Positions 49,140 through 62,530 are shown, counted from the first letter of the stretch. The stretch is 64,000 bases of DNA from Lineus longissimus (GCF_910592395.1 NC_088315.1:3412501-3476500); one strand, 5' to 3'. Numbers and translations are program-made. The notes: generated by a model not told the origin, from the letters alone.

Positions 49140-50903
49140 ATGCCGCCCAAAATGGATCCCAATGAGATCAAGATCGGTAAGAGGCTAGTTTTTAAGGGAA
49201 ATGCCAAAATTTCGTCTGATGGTGAAGTTTCAATCATGTGTGCATCATGCATGCTGAATGTATGTGTGGTAAATTTTCTACATGCAAATGTGTGCAATCC
49301 ATGCGTGGTTGCATGCAGAATACCTCACTCCCCTGGAAGGAATGCCTCTGGCTGCATGCACATATGCATGTCCTCTCTGTGTCTGTGACGTGTGCCCTCC
49401 ACTTGACTTGGCCTTGGGTCACTCCCACCCATATTAAATCCTGACCCTGGCCTGGCCTTGACACTCAATTCCTGAAAAGTCGCTGTCCACAGAAACTGCT
49501 GAGGATGCCTGTAATATACAATGAAAATTCTCTTTTTTCAGTGGTCTTGAGGGCTGTTGGTGGTGAGGTTGGAGCAACATCAACCCTTGCTCCCAAAATT
49601 GGCCCACTTGGTCTCTCCCCCAAGAAGGTCGGTGATGACATCGCCAAGGCAACCCAGGACTGGAAGGGCCTGAAGATCACAGTCAAGCTGACCATCCAGA
49701 ACAGACAGGCGACTGTATCTGTCATCCCCAGTGCTTCATCCTTGATCATCAAGGCTCTGAAGGAACCGCCAAGGGACAGGAAGAAAGTTAAGCATGGTGA
49801 GTGTTGTCTCAAGAACCCCTCAAGGCATGCCTATCAAATTGGAGATGAAGGTTCCTACAGAGGGGGGACGGAGAAAGCCAAAAGATGGAAATTTACTGAT
49901 TGTCACCTTAAAATCAAATGCCATGCAGCTATTGAACACAATGCACTGCTTGACTGCTCCTAGTCCTAGTTAATGATGTTATGCTGGTATATTACATGGA
50001 CTACTGTCTATATTAGGGACATTATAATGTTCTATTCTGAACTTACTTTGATCTGACGGACCAAATTCGAGGTAGGTAATAAAAGTGAGAACGGGTTGTA
50101 CAAATGTATGAATTAATCTTCATTCCAGTAAAGCACAGTGGAAACATGACCTTCGATGAGATTGTCAGCATTGCCAAGATTATGAGGTCGAGAAGTATGT
50201 CCATCAAGCTGTCGGGAACTTGTAAAGAGATCCTAGGTGAGAATCCCAAGTCATTGAACCATTTTGTATCTTGGTGAGAGGTGCGCTTCATTGCTTACCC
50301 TTAGAAATCGGCAATGACTTCTCTACAGGTTACTCACCTCTATGAGTCAGGGTTGGCCACCTCTTCCTGAATCCAGCCTCGTACTGAAGGCTACTTGAAG
50401 AGTCTGTCTAGTCTACAGTCAATGCATTGTCTTCTATAGACCAAGAGGTCAACTTCAGGATGGACGTCTTGCTCTGTCGCATGCACTATAGGATAGATAT
50501 TTGTTAACAATTTTGTAAATGTCGAACACTTCTTCTTCAGGTACTGCTCACTCTGTTGGCTGCACCGTTGATGGCCTCCACCCCCATGATGTCATTGAGA
50601 AGATCGACAGTGGCGAATACGAAGTGCCTGAGGTTTGTTGTGGCATTATTTAGTTATCAAGTGCATTGTCATCATGTGCATCTTACTCTTGTCATAATAT
50701 CCCGGGTTGGAGGACTGAGGGGATCTGCCTTGTGACTGGTCATTCAGTGTGTCCTATCCAATAATGACACCTCTCATTTAAGGACAACATATGTCAATCC
50801 CAAAGGTGTCCTTGATTTAGAGGTTCCATTGTTGTGGTAAGATAAAGATTGTCTTGTGTGCTGCTTGGTCTGATTCTCCTCTTGGTTCTTGTTTCAGGAA
50901 TAA
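49140..50903 (+). CDS. RPL12: 60S ribosomal protein L12 (uL11)
   Basis: Five exons: 49140-49176, 49542-49796, 50129-50236, 50541-50632, 50898-50903; 498 nt, 165 aa, exactly the length of human RPL12. It binds 26S rRNA at the GTPase-associated centre, at the base of the P stalk. Recognisable stretches are [63 protein letters not shown] and [19 protein letters not shown]. The last exon holds only one codon and the stop. Introns of vertebrate ribosomal genes often host snoRNAs; I could not identify one here. Confidence 0.97.
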
Positions 50904-52382
50904 GAAGTAAAGCGCACTGGAACAAGAAAAAGGAAGATTTCAAAATAATATGTAAATCTTTAAAAAAAAAGAAATAATGAAACTGAACTTGTGGATGCTT
51001 TCTTTCTTTCCTCTCAGCCAAGTTTTAAATGACTGTGAGACCGAAATATTTCGATGTACAGTTGTGCAGTCTAGCTGATATCAGTGAACTAGATTGTACC
51101 ACTGAACCTCTGTTGTCTCTTAGAATTGTTGTCTCCAGGCCCCTAGAATCTAATCTGGGTGGTGTGTCTCCTCCAATGCTCCTTCTCCATCACCAACCAC
51201 ATCATGTTTCTCTGTCATGGGTGCATCAAGTGATAACAATATAAACTTTGTCCTATAAAGACCAATTTGGGATGAATGAAAATCGTACATCAATCACAAC
51301 ACATCTCAAATGTCTCATTGGGTGATATGAATAAAGACTAGCAAATGCTTTTATCTAAATCTCCATGTACATTTACACTGGGCCTTTCTGTACAAAATTG
51401 AAGTAAAAGCATTTGCTAGTCTTTATTCATATCACCCATTGCATCCTGGCCATCTGGTGGTGACTTCGTCCTCATAGGACCAATATGTCCTCGACGTTTA
51501 GTTCTGCTATTCTCGGTTAGGTGTCGCCTCTCGCCTGTAAGTTGCTGGTGTTGAAGTGTGATACGTCCGAGGATAGAAAGTCCGGGTAACAAAGGATTCT
51601 ATTGCGCGCTTTAACCTCGAAGCTATTGCCAGACAACAGGGCTGTACACTTTGCAGGGGGACATTTTCGACTTTCACTTCAAGTGAGATACTGGTCAGAT
51701 CAGACGGTATCAACAGACGTCTGGAGGACTGGTAAGCCAAAAGCTTGACGATGGTGCATGTCCTCACCCCAGTTGTGTGTGGAGGATGATGGTAAAAGCG
51801 ACAGCTTGAGGAACATCCTGGAGAGTGGCTCGGGCGTCTGGAGGAAGATTGCTGTTGAAGTCACATCCTGACGACAGAACCTTCAGACTGCATGAAACGT
51901 GTATTATGACAGATAAATGTACTTAAGCAACATAATACTAAGAGATTATCGGACGTCTGGAGGAAGCTTGATGGTTGAAGTCACACCCTGGTGACAGGTA
52001 CTCCAGGTGCATGGGGGATGTGTATCTTAAAAACCAATAAAGGCACATTCCGGAGAGAAGATCAAGAAAATCTGGAGGACGGTTGACAATTGTAATCGTA
52101 GCCTTGCGCCATGTACGTCTCGGAGAGAGAATCCGGCGTCTGCAGGAAGGCTGAAGTCACATCCGACGACAGGGGTTCGGTGCCTGACCGACCATCCAGC
52201 CCATCCCTCAAAATGACTCAGAAACGATCAAATAATACACTGTAGAAATAACACGCGTGGTGTTTTGTATAAAATAATTTGATATATTTACGATATTTTT
52301 TCAAATGAGAATGAAAACCATTACAATAGATAAGTAGTTCTGTACATGAGACTGAGATAATACAAGTAGTCAGCAATAGTGA
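50904..52382. other. intergenic; RPL12 3' end, MITE copy 2, local repeats
   Basis: No coding exon supported. Three imperfect copies of a GTCTGGAGGAAG ... GAAGTCACATCC motif lie at about 51833, 51955 and 52137 (about 120- and 180-base spacing). I see no AATAAA close behind the RPL12 stop. Confidence 0.4.
51319..51438. mobile_element. 120-bp inverted-repeat MITE, copy 2
   Basis: Same element as 12409-12528, also 120 bp. Its inverted ends match better than in copy 1: both read TGGGTGATATGAATAAAGAC. It lies about 400 bases downstream of RPL12. Confidence 0.85.
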
Positions 52383-55300
52383 TCATGACATGCGTAATAC
52401 ACAACAAGTCAAAGTTGGAAGAAAAGAAATCACTATAATGAATATACTGTCTTTGATTTTTGATATGTGATTTGTGGTTGGTGACGCGGCAGACCAAACG
52501 CGCGAGTATTTTGACTGATCGACCGAGCCGTCACAGTTCAATCGAAATTGTTGGGTGCCATATTTGATTTGAAGAAGCGGCTTTAGAATGTTCGCCGCCC
52601 GTTTGCTCTTGCACACGCTGTATGCCTGGTCGTAGAAACACTGGATGAGGCTGTCACTGTGCCTGAAACAGAAAAGAAATTAAAGAAAATTGATGTCTCT
52701 GCGTTTCGTCCGAGGAGGAGATAGTGGCTGTGACATTGTCTTTATATAATGTCAAGCGATATTATCCCGAAACGTCACGGCGGCAACCAGAGCAGTCCGT
52801 GGTAGTGAACGATAGAACTACATAAAGGTTCTGCCATTCAGGAAGTCAAGATGGTTGCTGTCGACGACGTAATTGCATATACATGTACTTGCCTCTCCAA
52901 CTCCTCCATTTCCCGCCCTAACTTTGACGAGCATTTATAATAGTAATATTTCTGGAGTAAATGGACGGTGGCGTTTCTTTTCACTTCACATTTGGTAGTT
53001 GGAGGATACGAGGCAGAGCTGATCATCCTCTGGTAACAGTGAAGGTTGCGCTTATATTCTGTAAGACAAATGATAAGGAGGTAAGCGTATACGCCAACTT
53101 CAAGGAAATGGGCTATAGACCAGTTTTCACACTTGAATGGGTCTCTACACATCCCACTTCAGAGACAACACTGACAAACTGAACCATCTCATGAGGTAGT
53201 CCTCAGTGGAAGGTCTCCACCGCATATCCCATTTACGACAGACGACACCGCAGACATAGTGCATCATGCATAGCACGAGGTAGTCTACACTGGAAGGTCT
53301 TCACATTTTTGCACTTACCATAGACGACACTGCAAGCATACTGCGCCATCTCATGAGGTAGTCTCCACTGGAACGTCTCCTCCACATATTGTACCATCTT
53401 CGGACAGTTACCAACAACGGAGGCGACGCACGCTCTGTACTCCCTCTCAGCTCTGGAAACAGAGATAAATTATAAGCTGTGAAAGGTAATCGCGAACAAA
53501 AGAAAAATCGCGGCGATGCGAAAGCAGTTCTAGTTTGTGAAGATCGTTTCCAACTGAGTGCGAGTTCCTTGTTATTACTCGCTTCGCCGCACTGCGCTGC
53601 TCTTAAACAATGCAAAAATCGCACTCGCATGCGTTGTGATATTCATGCGATTTCAAGCCCCACGCGAGCTGGCGTTTGAAGTTTTAGGTGACTGTGATTT
53701 TAGCTCAAGGAAAGACAACAGGCGGTGCACCTGGGACATCTGACGAGGTCGCCTTCACTGGAAGATCTCTTGGCACCGCATACCCCGCTGACGATCGACG
53801 ACACTGCAGACGGTCTGGGCTATCTCATGAGCATTATGTCGTCTCCACTTGAATGTCTCCTTGACATTTCTCACCTGCCTTCTACAAGACAACGTGGGTG
53901 GGCCTACCTGCACATCTTGTCCACTTTGAGGAGGTCTCCTCTCACAATGACGGGGACCAACTTATATACCCTGGGGGTCTGTTGCAGAAACAATTCCGAG
54001 CAATAGGCCAGGCGGTTGGGGAAGGTGGGCATGCACCTGGGTGAGTAGGAAAATGCTGGAAAAGAAAAGGAAATCTTTGCAAAATTTATCTAACGTCATC
54101 AAAGTTCGTCATATAATCATGCAGCGTCATAGTGAAAAGTGAAAGTATCACCAAAAGTCGGGTACACAGGCTAAGGAAGACACCTGGAAAGACGAAAGGC
54201 ATCCTCACGTGAAACTCCCAAATATAATTCAATAGATTAGTTTATTCGATCTTTATCTCTTGAAGGGAATGTGCACTCTGTCCCATTACCATTGGAAGAT
54301 TTAGCCATAGTTTTAAGAGTGATGTTACACTTGGCAGGAACTGGTAGGAGAGATTTCTCATAAACGATCTTGTTGATCTCAAAGGCGACTTCAGCTGCTC
54401 TTGTATTGCATCCTGATCGTATCAGCCGGTGTTTGCACAGCAGCAGGTCTTCATTTAGCCTGAAAGAAAAAAAGGAATCTGATGACAAAAAGGAGAAAAA
54501 AATGCCGAGGCTTATGAAACTTTCCAACACGTGATGTCGAATGCTGGGTCTTAAGGTCCAGGTATTGAAGGTCATGGACCTCTCAAGAACGATATATAAT
54601 TTCCCGTTAATCCGTCACCACGCAATGGGAGGACCATCTTCCAACTATAAGTTACACCGGCATGACCGGCATACATGTACATACGTGCAAGGATCTGTGT
54701 GCGCTCTCCCTAACTTTGCCAGGTTGAACAACCGATCACATCGCTGAGAAAGAAGTCCGTATCTTTGGGTGACAATGCACATGAGGTTGTCGGTGTATCG
54801 CGCTGAAATGAGGATTGAAAAAAAATATTGAGGCTACACGGGGAGTCGAAACCGTGACCACCAGGTCGAAAGTCCAGCATTCTAACCGTTCAACCACAGA
54901 GGTTGTTCATGTTTGGGTGGAGTTTTTCTTCGGATTAAAGACCGACCCCGGGTATAAAAGGCTCTTCACCTGTCACTGATCCAGTGCTCAACTGATATCA
55001 TTGCTCCCAGGACCTCCAACGGTCAAGATTAAAATATCCCACATAACTTTGTTATCAGGCCTCAGAATTTCCTGGAAACTGTCAGTCAAATCTATGAATG
55101 CCTCAGCAACAACATTCTTAAAGTTCAAGTCCTATCTCCCAGCCAATAAAGAGAAATTAGAAGATTTCAGGGCCTGCCCCTCTATTTTTTGAATATGATT
55201 GGCACTATGGAGGCGGGGCAAGTAGATGGCCAGAACGAATCAGGGGCAATGTCAGTATGATGCAGCCTGGCTAGGTAACATCAGAGGGAAAGCTATATAG

Positions 55301-58300
55301 GCCACATGCTGTGAGCACTCAAGTTTATCACTGCATATGTCAAGTGCAATTAGTTTATTGAAGCATAGGTTTGGCCGGGTATTGTAGTCTGGTAGAATTA
55401 GAATTCTCTGAATAAAATATTGAAATATTGCAGGATTAGGTTTACATGTAGATTTATTTTCAAATATTACTGCACACCAAAATAGTATATCGTACATTTT
55501 ATTTCAACAATGCAGGAGAAAAAGCATTTTCTAAATATCAGAAAATGAAGGATACCTCAGACATTGAATTGTTTGTTGTGTTTCATTCGACTTTATCAAT
55601 CAAAGCACAATTTATAGTTTCCCTTGGTTTCTTCTAGACAAGGTTAATCCACAAAGTAAAATAACACATTGATTTATACTAGTACAGTGGAACCCCGGTA
55701 ACACGACCACTCATGGGGCCGTGGTCGGAGTGGTCGTGTTACCGGGGTGGTCGTGTTAGGGAAGTTGGGAATCCCCAGACGAAATACATGATTATTTTTC
55801 CCGCCAAAATTGCCGACTGCATGGCGTGTGTACGCTGTACTACCATAGCAACGCTGCCTGATTGAGATAATGCACGCTCCAAAGTTTTGTTATCATGCCT
55901 CGCAAGAACAGTTCGTCGATAAAATTACATGTTACATTCTCAGAATGAGTTAGAAAAGGTAATTTTGTAACTCATTTTATCCACAAAGTTTCATTATCTG
56001 CCCGACGTGACGCATTTGCGGGCAATTTGGTGAATCATCCTCCATGTACCCGACTGTTTGTGACGATTGAAGTAAACTTGTCGTATGATTCCGAAAATAT
56101 GCGAAAATAAATTAGCGGCGAGTTCCAAGATTCATCAGCAATTCACACCTGAGAAGATGAGTTGAGTAATGCTACAGTTTTAATCAAGTCTATTTTCAGT
56201 CAAAATATTTAAAGAAATATAAAATGATACTGTAGTAAATCAACCAAGTTCTCCATATCATAAAACATTCAAACGTCTCGCAAGCTTGTTATTGTCATAA
56301 GTGTGGTCTTCAAACTACCCGCCGTTTATTATAAGTTCATATGCAAATCACGCAAATCACATGATTTCGCTGCTGCTGAGTGCGCTTGTCTGGTACTGAA
56401 CTGGCTCAGTAATGAAAATAAACCATGAAAACGTTAGAAAAGGAAAGTTTATTTATTCATTTACACTTATACAATTGATCATACCTGCAAAATCACATTG
56501 TATTTTTTGTTTTCATATGTATTCCCATGGCCATTGTCCCCGTCTCAACAAAGCTTGGCAGCGAGGTGCTAATTACTATGCCGCGGTCGCGACCGATTAC
56601 GGCAATTAGGCCTGGTGGTCGGGTTAGCGGGGTTGATTTTCAGTTTGGGACCGGCCAAGCCAGTGGTCGCGGTCGGGGTACCGGTGTGGTCGTCTTAGCG
56701 GGGGTCTCTTAATGGTAATTAGAGAGGAAACCATTCGGGACCGGACAATCGTGGTCGCGTTGGCGGGGTGGTCGCGTTACTGAGGTGGTCGCCAACCGGG
56801 GTTCCACTGTATTCCTAAAATCCGGCAGGTCTATAGGCCTTCATTGACTAATTTGGATTGTGAGTCATGCAGAAATTTAGGTTTGCTCACATGTTCTTAG
56901 CTTTTCATTTCATAAATATTTCTTTGTTTGCTAATGAGTACCTGCATGATCACTTTGAATATTAGGTGGCAAAAGAAAACTTGAAATGATTTCAAAAAAT
57001 GTCTCTTTTAATTCTTTTTTCTCAAACATCCCAAATTGGAGTACATAAACCCGAAATCTAATTTTGGTAAAGCACCAAGATATGGAACTGAAGCAACCAT
57101 TTGAGATTGTTTACACTCATCACACTTCAGTTGTCAAGCCACATTAGCCTTATCTTGCCAGCATGGGGCCAGAGCTCAGGCAGCCTGCATCTCGCAAATG
57201 TGGGCAGGCCATAGGTAAATTGCTCTCCACCCGGTGTTTGGTATCTGGAAAAGGTCTATGGCGATATGAACATTGTGTGAAATAGAGCGACATTTTTATT
57301 TCGCACAAGCTTCAACTCCCGATCGATTCCAACTCCCGATCGCACAAGCTTCAACTCCCGATCGCATGTTCAGGCGTTTTCCATAATGTGTGCTTTCTCA
57401 CCACCTACGGCCCTTCATCCGTACGGATATCCGTCGAAAAATACCAATGTGCCACTTGTCCTGACTTATTTAATTTCCCCTGCATTTGAGAACTTACCAC
57501 TTCTGGGCCCTGGGCAGATCAAGTCCATGACTCTGTCAGCAACATGGAAGTATTGCTCGTGATGAGATATCTTTTCTGGACACATCTGTAGCACACTCTT
57601 CGTGCAGTGGACGACTCGGGTGTAGTTTCTGGAAAATATGAATTTCCCTGCATGAATCTTTCTAAAAGTAACCCAGATTTTAATGGAACTTAAAGAGATA
57701 ACGCTGTACGGAATCTTAACCGTTAGCAGGGGAACATATTATCATAATGAATGGAAATCAAAACAACATATTCCAAAGTGGCTGCGTCCATGGGACAACA
57801 TAGGCTACGTTGTTGTGAAAAAGCAAATAAAATCATGTTAAATTTTGTTTCCATGGATAGGAATGTTTCACGTAAAAAGTCATTTGAATTCTTAAACTTG
57901 GTATTGCCGGTTTTTCTCGTCTGGGACCCGTGGTGCATACGAGAAAGCGAGCAATACCGCGCAGTTAACAGCGGCAATGACACTACAACTATGACTTGGT
58001 GACAAATGGATGTTTCTTATTGGTTGATATACAAAACGGGCAAATATTAAACCCCGTCTTGGATGATATCAGGAGGCGGCAAATACACAATGAAAATTCA
58101 TAAAACATCGAAATACTCGACTACAAATTGCTGTGCTGTCTTCGTAAGTTATGACCTTAGTGTTATTTATTTGGCTTTAGGGAATTTAGCGAAAGAAACT
58201 TTTGGCAAAATATGATTAATCGAGGGGCATGATGGATGTATCTTGGAATTGGATATACAGGAGGAACAAAAATAAGCAAGTCTATCCCCTGGGCCGCTTA

Positions 58301-58776
58301 TATAAGGGATCCCGTTAGGACCAATCTGTCGGGAGGGAATCCGGGCTGAAAATACCTCCATGATGAAGTATAGTTAGAGCAAATAGGGTAAATCATGTTG
58401 AATATGCCATTCATGGAAGAAAAAAAAACGTATCCCCTGTACAAACGGTTTTTCGCTGGATGGCGTCATTTTAAGTTAAGTGGTTAGCCCATGCGACATT
58501 AAAGTCAGGTTCGTTCGTTCGTTCAGAAGCTCCCAATAAATCACAGCTGGGCAGAAGTAAAATTCCACCAACTATACAATCAAATCCTGATGAAATCGAT
58601 GATGGCTTGCGAAACCTCCCTATTTTCTTACGTGCAATATCTCTCAAACTTCTTCTTCTTCATCTCTGTGAGAACTGCATCAAGGAATCTGGCAAGGTCG
58701 TGGCCAAACGGGATGTCCTGAAGGCACCGGCCATATTCATCGCCAAACATCGGAGGGCAGCCGAGGGTGAACACGC
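52383..58776 (-). CDS. cysteine-rich, probably secreted GPI-anchored protein of unknown family (5' partial)
   Basis: Eight exons close in phase: 58776-58632, 57628-57498, 54802-54715, 54459-54290, 54055-53908, 53452-53319, 53058-52893, 52662-52383; 419 residues to the stop. A signal-peptide exon must lie upstream but was not found. Cysteines recur in helix-like segments of similar pattern: LGCPPMFGDEYGRCLQDIP; VVHCTKSVLQMCPEK and MDLICPGP; MCIVTQRYGLLSQRC; LLLCKHRLIRSGCNTRAAE; RCMPTFPNRLAYC; ACVASVVGNCPKM; LHCYQRM; QCFYDQAYSVC ending FRLNC. The last residues are hydrophobic (SIFIIVISFLPTLTCCVL) with almost no tail, as in a GPI-anchor signal. NxS/T sites occur (NYT, NIT, NAT). The donor after 52893 is GC (GAGAG|GCAAGT); a GTTAGG donor after 54715 is weak. 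GDNF-receptor/GAS1 or nematode DUF19-like folds are possible but unproven. Confidence 0.8.
54817..54905 (-). mobile_element. tRNA-derived SINE or tRNA-Glu-like pseudogene
   Basis: On the minus strand TGGTTGAACGGTTAGAATGC matches a Pol III A box, GGTTTCGACTCC matches a B box about 35 bases on, and a run of eight T follows (54817-54829 region). An anticodon-like CTTTCGA loop suggests tRNA-Glu origin. The acceptor stem does not pair well, so a functional tRNA is unlikely. It sits directly upstream of the exon starting at 54802. Confidence 0.55.
55685..56809. mobile_element. 1.1-kb non-autonomous pogo/Tigger-like DNA transposon
   Basis: Perfect 15-bp terminal inverted repeats (CAGTGGAACCCCGGT at 55685, reverse complement ending at 56809) are flanked by TA on both sides, the Tc1/mariner-pogo target. 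Subterminal GGTGGTCGTGTTA/GGTGGTCGCGTTA motifs repeat near both ends. CAGTGGAACC ends are common in pogo/Tigger-type elements. The interior has no transposase-size ORF; a short MPRKNSSS-like start at 55895 stops after 17 codons. It sits in the 2.7-kb intron between exons 57498 and 54802 of the Cys-rich gene. Confidence 0.8.
57305..57365. repeat. short tandem repeat TTCAACTCCCGATCGCACAAG
   Basis: CGCACAAGCTTCAACTCCCG-ATCG occurs twice with an intermediate CCAACTCCCGATCG copy, within about 60 bases of intron. No function seen. Confidence 0.7.
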
Positions 58777-61700
58777 CTGCAAGAATCAACGGTGGAATAT
58801 CATCAATATCAAGTTCTCGATATCGGATCATCCCGGAAATATCACTAAGTCACTCGAAAGAACTGAAGCACAATTCGTTCGCATTGAAATCAAATCAACA
58901 CTTTCTGATAGTCTTTGCTAGGAAAATATGATTTACTAGCATTGTACCCGTGGCGCAGGCAGGTTCAAATGGGCTATACCTTGATTAGATTGAATTGCAA
59001 TAAACATCTAATGCAATATCAAAGGAGCCATATCGAAGAGACAAATTAAACCAACCATTTGTCCACAGACTCGGACCTAGCTGTGGCGTGCTGTATGCGT
59101 ATAAAAGTATATCAATTAGTCCGATAGAGATGATGAGACAATGCCTCGTTCCTTCGTCAGCAATATGCGCCTTTTTATACGGAGAAGAGGGAGTACCCAG
59201 ATAGGCCTTCACATGTCGGCCTCCAAATGGCTCGAACCAATTGCACTATCACTACTATAACTTTAAAATGTGTGATCCTCCTACATGTAGCCAAGTCTCG
59301 GGCAAGGCACTTACTCGACAGGCAAGCTAGAAGTTCAGCACCGTGAGCAGCTCCTTGATAAGGCCATTTCAGGTTCAGCGCTCCTCTTCAGATCAAGTAT
59401 TGAGAGCTGTGGTGAGCACATAAACATACCATGGTAACCTTTATTATCACGGGTTAGCTCTGGCTAACACAGCACCCATAAACAATAGACCACCAATTTG
59501 ACCCCAGCTCCTTACTGCGGGAAAACCCAAGTCCAGCGACCGAAAGTACCAAAAATACATTTTTGTTTACATTTGAACTGCACACATACGTTTGTTTACA
59601 ATTTCTTTCCCCGCGAAATCTCGAAGATCAGGTGACCTACAATCGTGGATTGAAAATAACATTAACCTTGGTGCAGCAGGTCAACACGTGTAAAGGCTGT
59701 TCCAATCACCCCCCCCCCACAGCCAGCCGTTCAACAGGCCGGTAGTGTTAGTCACCCCACAGGGAGTGCAGGTGATTCATTAATCCCCTGCATAACTAAA
59801 CAGCAATGACTTGGCTTCCGTGAGTGGTAAGGAGAATTGACCGTGTCCGATTAAAAATCCCTCATTACTGCTCCGCTGAAGTAAATTTCCGAAAATAAAC
59901 ATGACGTTGCATCAGGATAACATATCACCTGCAAACGTGCAAAATTTCGAGACGAAACACGACCCCCAAATGGCACTTTAGCGAGCCGCCTTATAGTATT
60001 ATGATATAGATCTCAATAAAGAAATTATGTGTCTAAGATTGCCCCGACCTGATTTGAAATAATGAAAAATTATCGATATCACATTTGTCATATCTCTGCC
60101 ACTGTAGGCGTAATATATTAGATTGGTTTTATTGATACGGAATTATTTTATAGAATTGGCGATGATAACCAATTTATTGGGGGCATTATGACCACTTGAT
60201 TCGGCAAATGTTTGTTTTTATAAGTTTTAAACAATGTTACTTTATTGCTCTTAGCACATTATGGACTCTGGAATTTTAAGTTTTAAAAATTGGGTACTGA
60301 GGGCTAAATCTGTAAATAAGAAATGATTTATATTTGCTTTTCCAGTTGAGGAGACTATTATGTTGTGGATTTTAGTGTTTTCGAAAAGAAATTATACAAT
60401 GTCTTTGCGGCATTTTACTTTGAGTCCCGATTCCAAAACAACTTTGAACGAAAAGAGGCCAAAGCACTCTAAATTTAACATTGTAACGGTGCTTTTAGAA
60501 TCTCAAACTTTAAAAGTACAGCGTTCTCCAGGAAGAAATCTATGACTAGGAACTGTTAAGTACGACGCCGGATCTTGTCACACAACCTGGCTACCCGGCC
60601 TGGCTAGTTCTCGAAAACCACATGAGCCAATCTGTTTATCCCAGTATAATCACTTCGTTGGCCCAAGCCAATAAACCCAGCCACTTTGTCTGGGTTGGAG
60701 AATAAAGCTAATTTTGTGTGAAATTCGTTTAGTTTGCAGCCCTGTCCAGCTCCACTTGCTGAAAATGTAATGATTTGAGATAGAACAGTGATGTCATTAT
60801 TCAGATTGTGGAGTCTTGATTTCCTTATCGAATACGTTAGCCTTTACCGGCAGGCACGACGACAGAAATCACGACTCTTACAATAAAACGAGACATTCAG
60901 CATTCTTGTCGATCGTTTGAGCCGGTCCAGTGGGTTTAAAAGTCTGGTAAAAATTAAATGGAAACGCAATTATGATAATCATATGGTGTTATTAGATCCG
61001 TTTTTTCTCGGCGAAACGTCCTTAAGAACACACGACATAGCGGCATTAGCTGTCGGCTGCCCAGTCACCTCACAGAGTCTCCATTACCAGTTACATGTAG
61101 CACAAAAGTGGAAATAATCATGTGTCTTCGACGATGCTTCCGAAGTAGGAGGAAACAGCGATCGTCACGATGAGAAAAACAGCACTGCTTGTCTGAATAC
61201 AACCCGGTCGAAGTTGTAGGTACGGCGCATGTTGACAACCAAGTTCTCTCAACCATAATTGTATCATCCCTAAGTGCGTCTGTCCCCAATAATCTCACTG
61301 ATTTCATTATTCCACTTGGAAGATTAAGGGATGTTTCATGTCGGTGATGGTACTGGGGACACGAAGAGGTATTGAGCCAATTACCTCAGTGTCGTACAGT
61401 GATATGAGATTGAGGATGTTTTCAAATGTTCTTCTTTGTGGCATGATAATCTTTATTGGCCGCAATTACAAATGTTCTTTGATAGAGATTGATGTCATCA
61501 AAATTCATTAGGGAAACTGCATTGTATATACCTTCTGTCTTTTTAGAGCTCAGAGATGTAAGAGCTGCTATTTTGTGTGCGGTCGTAAGTACACAGATCC
61601 ATGGTGAATCAATAAAAAATAATGCTAGAACATAATGCCAAATTCAATGACCTTTCATCTTTATACTAAGAAGGAAATAGCCTTCACGACTTTTTGAACA

Positions 61701-61900
61701 GCTCACTTTTATTGGAAATCAATGCTCCGAGAATTTTTGATTCAAAACCATCAGTACATGTTGTACATGTATATGAAAATGTACATGAACGTGTAGGATG
61801 CAGCTGTGTATCGAACAATGTCACTAGTCGATCATTCAACGCTTGCAAATCAAGCCAATAACAGTAGTATATGGGCTACTTGGGGAAAATTATGAACTTT
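58777..61900. other. upstream region of the Cys-rich gene, no exon identified
   Basis: The missing 5' exon(s) of the Cys-rich gene should lie here or beyond. I found no ATG followed by a hydrophobic signal and a donor in the right phase. A hydrophobic stretch on the minus strand near 61190-61120 lacks an in-frame ATG. Homopolymer and GTTC-repeat tracts occur near 58510 and 59708. Confidence 0.35.
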
Positions 61901-62440
61901 TGACCTAGTGACCTACTGACCTACTGACCTACTTTGTGTATGAGAAGTTTGAAAGTTGACCTGACCTAGTGACCTAGTTTGGATGACCTAGTGACCTACT
62001 GACCTACTGACCTACTTTGTGTATGAGAAGTTTGAAAGTTGACCTGACCTAGTGACCTAGTTTGGATATGGTGTAAAATCTCCAGAGTGGGTCATGGCCT
62101 AGTAACCTACTTTGGACCTGACCTAGTGACCTAGTTTGGATATGGTGTAAAATCTCCAGAGTGGGAAAGTTATGAACTTTTGACCTAGTGACCTGTTGAC
62201 CTGTTGACCTACTTTCTGTGTGAGAAGTTTTCAAAGTTGACCTGACCTAGTGACCTAGTGACCTAGTTTTGATATGGTGTAAAATCTCCAGAGTGGGTCA
62301 TGGCCCACTGACCTACTGACATACTTGAGATATCCGAAGTTTAGACGACCTTGACTTGGTAAACCAGTTTGTGGATATTGTGAAAAATAACCAATTTGGG
62401 TTATAGCCTAGTGACATGGTGACATAGTAGACCTAACTTG
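61901..62440. repeat. TGACCT tandem array with higher-order units
   Basis: TGACCTAG/TGACCTAC repeats with an 8-bp period alternate with longer blocks such as TTTGTGTATGAGAAGTTTGA and GGTGTAAAATCTCCAGAGTG, each present two or three times. On the minus strand the core is AGGTCA spaced by two bases. It is a minisatellite by structure. Confidence 0.85.
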
Positions 62441-62530
62441 AAGATACTGAAAAGAATAAGAGTGAGTCAGCACATATAATACTAAGGGTGTTGTAAAATA
62501 TCTAAGAATACCACGTCAAGTTCATGTACA

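Noticed and set aside
49177-50897. snoRNA in RPL12 introns
   Set aside because: A TGATGGTGA C-box-like motif is present in intron 1, but no matching D box with terminal stem, and no convincing H/ACA pair in the other introns.
61120-61260. Signal-peptide exon for the Cys-rich protein
   Set aside because: The hydrophobic frame has no in-frame ATG and no donor in the needed phase.
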